Below are positions 57,670 through 64,000 of a DNA stretch of 64,000 bases, one piece after another. The notes under the pieces were generated by a model. It was not told the origin of the DNA, ran no database searches, and worked only from the letters and a program-made list of their open reading frames with translations. The stretch is from Adenanthera pavonina (Eukaryota > Streptophyta > Magnoliopsida > Fabales > Fabaceae). A program made the translations under genes and the position numbers. Location of the stretch: NCBI GenBank assembly GCA_026686845.1, contig JAIVEN010000010.1:26510001-26574000 (forward strand), given 5' to 3'. How positions within the stretch are numbered: position 1 is the stretch's first letter; each line of letters begins with the position of its first letter.

Positions 57670-58060
57670 TTTGATTTGTGATTTTTAATAATTTTTGGGG
57701 TTGTTAATAAAAGCTTGATACCCAATGGGTTTTGAAACCCGTGTATTTTGATAAAATTCATTTATTTTGACAATTTTTTCTTTTTTTCTTGCATTTTTAT
57801 GATTTTTTTAAAGATTTATCCATTTTCTTGGAAATTTTTTGTTTTTTCTGTTTTCCGTATGATTGTGTACATGACTTTTGACCTTTTTTATTCATTTGTG
57901 TTCATTAGTTGATTTTATTATATTATGAGATTTTTAATTAGGGTTCCCCTCAGGATTGCAATTGATTGGGCTAAGTTGATATTTTTGATTTGGTACATTA
58001 TGTTTCCACTTGGATGCCATAAATGATTCTTATGAAATATTTTTTAATAGTTTTTTTAGT
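57670..58060. repeat. repeat U, third copy, inverted
   Basis: The reverse complement follows the second copy along its length, with shared phrases such as GCATCCAAGTGGAAACATAATG and AAAATGCAAGAAAAA. Spacer between arms is about 70 bp, so the transcript or single strand could form a long imperfect hairpin. Confidence 0.8.
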
Positions 58061-59685
58061 CTCTCATTAATATAGTTTTTGAAAACAAAATCAAAACTAA
58101 TTAATTAGTAAAAAATTATCAAAAAAAGAATTTATAATTAAAAAAGATTGACTTTGGGAAAAAAAAAGGGGAAAGCCTAGGGCCCACTGAAAATAATGAG
58201 AAAAGATAGACTCACTTGAAAAAGAAAAAAAAGAACAAATGAATGAGAAAAAATAGGACTCACCCAGTAAAAAAGAAAAAAAAAACAGAAAACAAAAGAA
58301 GGCACGGAGCTTGATAATTGAGTAGCACTATTTGACTAATACACAATGCGGCTTCATCCTCCTTAATATTATATATTGATGATTGGTATTGAAACTTATC
58401 TTTTCATTAATTCTTTTCATTTTTTAGCCAAAAAGAAAAAAGCTTTTCATTTTCAAGTCACATGTCATTCTTTCTCCTTTTTTATATCAACTTCTAATTG
58501 TTAACTTCAATCTTTTTTCCCAAGACTAAGATAACATTTCAGTATTTTCTATTATACATTTATTAATTTATTATATGATATAAGTATGAATCTTCAAAAA
58601 TTAAGAAAAAAATAAAATTTATTATTTTTAATAGAAATACTTTATTAATATTAAATTCTAAGAATATATTTTAAGAAGCTATAGAATTAATTGAAGAAAT
58701 TAATATTACTTTTAAATCGTATAAAATATAAAATTTGTAACAAATCACATTATTTATACATTGTGAATAATATAGCTTTCTAGTTAAAAAAAAAAATAGT
58801 GTACCTCATTCTTATGAATTCATACAATGTATGAAGCTTGCTTTTAGTTTATGTATATATAATATCATAACAAAAAGCAAAGTTATATAAATTAAGTATT
58901 TGTAAAAATATTTGAATATGAGAAATCAATTTAAATGTCTTGTTTCATATAAGAAAATGTAAAGAAAGGGAACAATGGAGCATAAATAAGTATGAAAAAT
59001 TGGAAATATCAAATCAATAACAGATTAGATAATTTGTAGAATGTTGCAAAAAAAAAAAAGCTTTTGGAACGATTTTCACGGTTATTATATCATTTTATTT
59101 AAATACTGTGGTCCCATCAGTTATTTAGTGATCTATCAAGATTTATTTTTTGAAATAAATACGATTAAAAATTAAAATCACCTTTATGAGATTCACAAGA
59201 TAACTCACTTTTTTATATTTATATTTCCTGTAACAAAATTTTTTATAAAATTCTCTCAACAACGTTGTGCATGAACATGAAAGTAGCACTAGGTCAACTT
59301 ATATGATACAAGGAAAATTGATGGAATTAATTAAAAATTGAAAACTAATAAAGATAAAACTACATTTTTTTTATTTTTTCAGTATCATAATCATAACTCA
59401 ATAAAAAAAAAGACACAAAAAATTACTGACGAAATATTAAAGTTCATATAAATATTTGCTCCAAAAAACAAAATCATATCCATAAATCCCATATCAATTA
59501 ATGATAGTGGTGTATAACAGTGGCGATTTGGTTTAACAACTGCTCGTGGCTGGTAAATTTGCTTGAAGAAAAAGAAAATATTAGCATTCAGCAAGATTCG
59601 AACCACACAGCTTTTAGTTTGGAAATATCTAGACCACCTCTAAGTTATATATGCTATATTATTATTAAAATAACGACAATTTTAT
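58061..59685. other. unassigned very AT-rich region
   Basis: No gene or repeat boundary was recognised. There are many homopolymer and A/T-rich runs. Confidence 0.5.
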
Positions 59686-59735
59686 TTAATTAATTAATTA
59701 ATTAATTAATTAATTAATTAATTAATTAATTAATT
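59686..59735. repeat. (TTAA)n microsatellite
   Basis: About 12 uninterrupted TTAA units. Confidence 0.95.
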
Positions 59736-60027
59736 GAACAGCTACAGAAAGCGAAACATAGGAATAACATTGAAAAAAAAAATTCACAATACACCTACCC
59801 AAATAATCACAGTACCAAATCGATAACCTACCCCCTGAAAATTAATGACTCCTAAATCACATTCAACCCTATCCCACCACGATTTCTAGTGGATCGGCAT
59901 TTATTCCAACCCCAATTGACGGAATCCTCCAAATAGTGTCTTGATATCTTGGAGAATGACTTACTCCCCCAGGGATTTGGCCTCGTAATCTGCCACCACT
60001 TCCACTACTCTAGGGTTGATGAAGCTA
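59736..60027. other. unassigned flank of C4
   Basis: Less AT-rich sequence ending at the C4 terminus. It has short open stretches on the minus strand without a recognised domain. 61481-61920 on the other side of C4 is probably its continuation. Confidence 0.4.
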
Positions 60028-61480
60028 CACTACGCCAAAAATAGCCTTTCTTAGAGCTTAATAGTTGACGGTTATAGGGAAAAATGCCAATAAAAATGAC
60101 GCGGAGGCTTTTCTTGGTGGTTATTTGGCGAACCACAAAGAAAAGCCTCGTATCATTTTTGTTGGCGGTTCTAAAAATAACTGCAAATAAAAGTCTGACT
60201 TTTTCTTTGCGGTTATTTCGAGAACCGCCAACAAAAATAACACGGGGGTTTTTCTTTGCGGTTCTCTATATAATCGCCAAGAAAAGTCTGACTTTTATTG
60301 GCGGTTATTTGTAAAATCGCCAAGAAAAGTTTTTACAATTTTTTTTAGAAAAAAACACACAAGGCATAGATCAGTAAGCAAGCCATGGATCAATATTTAT
60401 AACCATTAATAAAAAAGATCTGACGGCCTTCCTTTCTTTCCATTTCTTTCCTTAACACATCTCTTTCTACACCCACTCATACATTTTCATGTCACGCATC
60501 AAACTCCATCACTTTGATATATTTGAATTTTTTCTCTCTCCACACCTATTCACTTTCCTTCCCTCTCTTTCTCTCTCCACACCCAATCTCTTTCTTCTTT
60601 GATCTGCAAGCTCTCTCTCCCTTACATGTTTTCTTCCTCTTTCATCATATTCAAATCATCGTTCTTACTCTTTCAATCAAATTTTATCATTTTCTCCTTT
60701 TTTGTTTTCTTCTATTCTCTTCTCCCTCAGTCAAGATTTTCAAAGCTTGATCAAGATCTTATACAAATCTCGAAGCATGGTCCACATATCATATTGGCAC
60801 CAACAAATTACAAGCTTCTTCTTCATCGGTGACTTTGTCCACTGCCTTCATCGCCGACTACAGTGTCTGTGTCAACCTTCACCGATGGCTTCGTTCTCTC
60901 TCATCTCATCTTGGCTCTGAAGCAAGAAAATGAATCTTGAAGATGGAAGAAATTTTTAAAGCTTGTAATTTTTTATGACTTAAGGTATAAATATTGATTC
61001 TGTGGCAAAATTTTTTCTTCTTCTTTTTTATTTTGATTTTTTTGTTACGGTGTGATTACGTAAAATTTCAATTAGATCTATCTATAATTTATATTGTATA
61101 TTTTTTTTTACCTTTCGATGATTCTGAATTACTTTTTAAGGATAATTGTTCTGTGATAACTTTTTTTTTTAAAAAAAAATTACCCTTTGTTGGCGGTTAT
61201 TTGAAATAACCGCCAAGAAAGGTTATTTTTTAATAAAAAATTTACCCTTTGTTGGCGGTTATTTGAAACAACCGCCAACAAAAGGTAAATATTTTTTAAT
61301 AAAATATTTACCTTTTGTTGGCGGTTGTTTCAAATAACCGCCAACAAAGGTTTATTTTTGTTGGCGGTTAATTACCGTTAATAAAAGTTATCCCTTATAT
61401 CGGCGCTCAAATAATTGACGGTTTTTAACCGCCAATAAAAACCAAAATAACCGCAAAAAAATCCTATTTTTGGTGTAGTG
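60028..61480. mobile_element. short CACTA derivative C4 (1453 bp)
   Basis: It begins CACTACGCCAAAAATAG and ends CTATTTTTGGTGTAGTG, near-perfect terminal inverted repeats of the plant CACTA type. Flanking triplets are CTA (60025-60027) and ATA (61481-61483), two of three matching. Subterminal repeats of TTGGCGGTTATTT and AAATAACCGCCAA occur at both ends. The middle (60400-60920) is CT-rich, exon-like sequence without a recognised protein. No transposase. Confidence 0.88.
61246..61350. repeat. 50-bp perfect inverted repeat in C4
   Basis: Arms 61246-61295 and 61301-61350 are exact reverse complements around a 5-bp spacer (TTAAT). Each arm also contains a smaller near-palindrome of GGCGGTT and AACCGCC. 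Confidence 0.95.
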
Positions 61481-61920
61481 ATAATGGACAAACAGGTATG
61501 ATGACTTGCTCTAAATTCGCTCTCTACTTTTTTATGGATCCAGTCGATCAATAGTTTTCCTCAATTTCATGCTTCTTTACAATCTCCTCTTTAAACTCCA
61601 TACTCTTTCATGGGACTTGTAAACTTGAAAGAAGATAAAAATTAAGTTTCCTCTAACTGCTTTCCAACTAATATTAAAACAAAACCACTTGATGAGCAAA
61701 ATTGAGTTGAAAAAGGAAGTCACAGATTTGAGATGATGGTACACTCAATAGCAAAAGAATGGAGGATCCCGGTGGAGTTCCTTAGACATAGGAGAACCGT
61801 GATAGAAATTTTTCCATGAAAGTATGCATATGTTAGACTTCCCCACTTTTGTGATCAATCCCAACTGTATGCCATCTCTATTCTTCCTTTTAATGAAAGT
61901 TCTCTGTAATGTCCTACATA
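61481..61920. other. unassigned spacer between C4 and C5
   Basis: 440 bp with a minus-strand open stretch (KNRDGIQLGLITKVGKSNIC) ending at 61745. It looks protein-like but I do not recognise it; it may be the host sequence both elements inserted into. Confidence 0.35.
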
Positions 61921-63172
61921 CACTATACCAAAAATAGTTTTTCTTAACACCTAATAGTTGGCAGTTATAGAAAAAAATGTAACAAAAATTAGACAAAGGC
62001 TTTTGTTAGCATTATTTATATAACCGCCAAGAAAAGTCAGTCGAGACTTTTGTTGGCAATTATTTCTATAGCCGCTAACAAAAATCTTAGTAACTTTATT
62101 TCAAAAGAAACACATGGTGCAGATTGATATGCATAGCCGTTGATTGAAAAAAAATTAATGGTCTATATTAATTCATTTCCTTTACTTTTCTCTCTCTCAC
62201 CAACCCATATTTGCTATTCTCTCTCTCTCTTACGTGATTGATGTCAAGAAAGTCTCCTCTTATCTCTTTCTCCTTTTTCTCCCATTCTCATTAGCAAAGT
62301 TTACCTTCACATTCTCACATCCTCATTACCTCCTCTATCTCCTTCGAGATTCGCGGTGGTCGGCGTGGATGTTTTCATCATTGAGTCCAACGTGCTACCA
62401 TCATTAACATTCATCCCTCATCAAGAACGTCATCCCTTATGATCTTAGATATGATGTGGTTTTTCAATCTTCCTCATCCATGACCTTCATCCCTCATCAA
62501 GAATGTTGTCACCAATATTTTGGTATTTTCTGTTAGTGATCTTCCTCATCTGTTACCTTCATCTTCGTTGTCCAACTCTTTCTCTATATAGGTTCTTTCT
62601 TGCCTTGCTAAAGTTTTGGAATTTTCTAGCATTGTGATATATGGTTTGAATCAAGATCTAGTGACATCAATGGCTTGTGGAGATTCAACATCTAGGAATC
62701 ACGAAGAGAGACTATCTAGTATGAATTTTTTTTTATATATTTTATTTTTTGATTTGGAGTTTGTATAAAATTTTCCCTTGATTTTTTTTCTAATTTTCTT
62801 TTTTCATATATGCTTTTAGTGATAAAGCAAAGGAAGCATCATAAACAAATTTCTGCTTTCATTTTTTTTAATAAAAAATATACCTTTTGTTGGGAGTTGT
62901 TATATGGAACCACCAACAAAGGATATCTTTTTTTAGAAAAAAATAGACTCTTTGTTGGTGGTTGTTATATAAAACTACCAACAAAGGGTACCTTTTGTTG
63001 GTAGTGAAAAATAGCCACCTTTTTATGACCCCTTTTCTTGGCACAGGCATTGTTGGTTGTTAAAACTGCCAACAAAAATGAAAAAAACTACCAAAAAGAC
63101 CCTTTTCTTGATGAGACTATTGTTAGCGGCTTCAAAAAAATTGCCAAGAAAAATATGGCTTTCATCATATAG
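61921..63172. mobile_element. short CACTA derivative C5, degenerate right end
   Basis: It begins CACTATACCAAAAATAG and shares with C4 the subterminal sequence (TAATAGTTGGCAGTTATAG) and GGCGGTT-like repeats near 61985-62090 and 62885-63150. The right end has decayed (near CATCATATAG, about 63172), so the boundary is approximate and no target duplication could be matched. The interior has CT-rich exon-like sequence (62180-62640) and no transposase. Confidence 0.7.
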
Positions 63173-63477
63173 AGGATTTCATGTTTTTTGGCTCAATTGG
63201 ACTTCTCCCCAAAAGCTACTATCTTGGCTCAATTGAGCTTTTTCCCAAGAGCTACCTCTCTTTTACCTCATCTTGGCAGCTAACGGAGGATTTCATTCGT
63301 TGTGAGATCTTCCGGCCAAGAACTTTCTTTTATAGCTAGATTTTATACTAAGTTCATAACACCTTACTCCACCACACCTTCATACTTCACTAAAAGTCTT
63401 GAAAACTGGCCAAACCGAACTAGAACAAGAATATTAGAGTGTCATTATGGCCTCAATGGTCCTGTTGCAGTGTGGAA
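63173..63477. other. unassigned
   Basis: It holds a 62-codon plus-strand ORF (63302-63490) that runs into the LTR-B start and is probably fortuitous. Repeated phrases TTGGCTCAATTGAGCTTTTTC and CCAAGAGCTAC occur at 63190-63260. Confidence 0.4.
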
Positions 63478-64000
63478 TGTAACACCTTAAACTAGGGCTT
63501 ATTTCCCATGTATTAGATCATTTTAGATGCCAAATATGCTTGAAGAGAAGCTTGAATCAATGTAATTTTAAAAACAAAAATTTTAATTTTCCTGGGTACT
63601 GTTCACCTGGCAATTTCTATTTTACCCGATGAATTTTAAAAATTCATAACTAATTCTATAAAAATTTTCTTGAGGTAATTCAAGTCTCTAAAAATATCTC
63701 AAAATATTTTATACAAGGAAAAAATATTAAAAAGTAACTTAATTAGGCCAATTCATACAGTAAATTTCGTGGCTTTTACTATTCATCTGATCATTTTTCT
63801 ACCTTCCAATTTTCTGACCTCAATTTTGAAAAATCATATTTAATCCTATTCATGACTAAATCATGCATACTCTATTTCATTTGAAAGCTATCTATGTCTA
63901 CTTATAGACATATTTTTATTATATATTTATTTCACTTACACAAGGCATAATATTAACTTAAATTGTGAAGGGTCAGAATTTAACTTTTATTGGAGCAATT
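63478..64000. repeat. LTR-B copy 3, cut by window end
   Basis: It begins TGTAACACCTTAA and matches 22671-23190 in the same orientation along its length, ending here at the window edge. The left flanking 5 bp is TGGAA. Confidence 0.85.

Overview
The window is nuclear DNA of a seed plant, probably a eudicot. It is AT-rich, has spliced exons in a plant gene structure, and is dominated by plant transposon families (Ty3/gypsy LTR elements, CACTA/En-Spm elements). I cannot name the species. I found no intact cellular gene. Most of the sequence is nested repeats around one dead gene.

Left (1-9369): a gag-bearing Ty3/gypsy remnant on the minus strand (gag 1932-2660, primer-binding site near 2985, complete 2.57-kb LTR 2995-5564). 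It is cut at 1931 by a second LTR of the same family (LTR-A) in the opposite orientation. Three imperfect tandem AT-rich units follow (5821-7260), then the upstream region of the invertase relic.

Centre (9370-26841): a vacuolar acid invertase (GH32 beta-fructofuranosidase) pseudogene on the plus strand. All seven exons are recognisable, including the 9-nt mini-exon at 20726-20734. It has four in-frame stops, a frameshift and a changed RDP motif. Two insertions expand it from about 3.9 kb to 17.5 kb. A 10.1-kb Ty3/gypsy element (10071-20173, duplication GAAAG) sits in intron 1 and itself carries a 4.6-kb CACTA element (14457-19076, duplication TAG) in its gag. A 3.48-kb LTR-like insertion (22671-26146, duplication GGCAG) splits exon 5.

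Right of the gene (27084-37223): a gag-bearing, apparently pol-less LTR element (27084-34649, duplication CCCTT). Its leader is interrupted by a solo LTR-A (28071-30590). A second solo LTR-A (34657-37218, duplication CTTCC) landed 2 bp beyond the element's target duplication.

Far right (37224-64000): a decayed CACTA transposase and Ulp1-like protease relic (39540-41770). Next is a short gypsy-like element E (45710-52272, minus strand) interrupted by a CACTA-like element (46128-51524) with a 130-bp subterminal array. A CACTA element (52715-57143) carries a nitrobindin-like host exon fragment and lies in a repeat that also forms a 0.4-kb-armed inverted repeat. Two short CACTA derivatives have long hairpins (60028-61480, 61921-63172). 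The window ends inside another LTR-B copy.

The layout records successive insertions. Several empty sites can be rebuilt from target duplications, from resumed reading frames, or from a paralogous copy.
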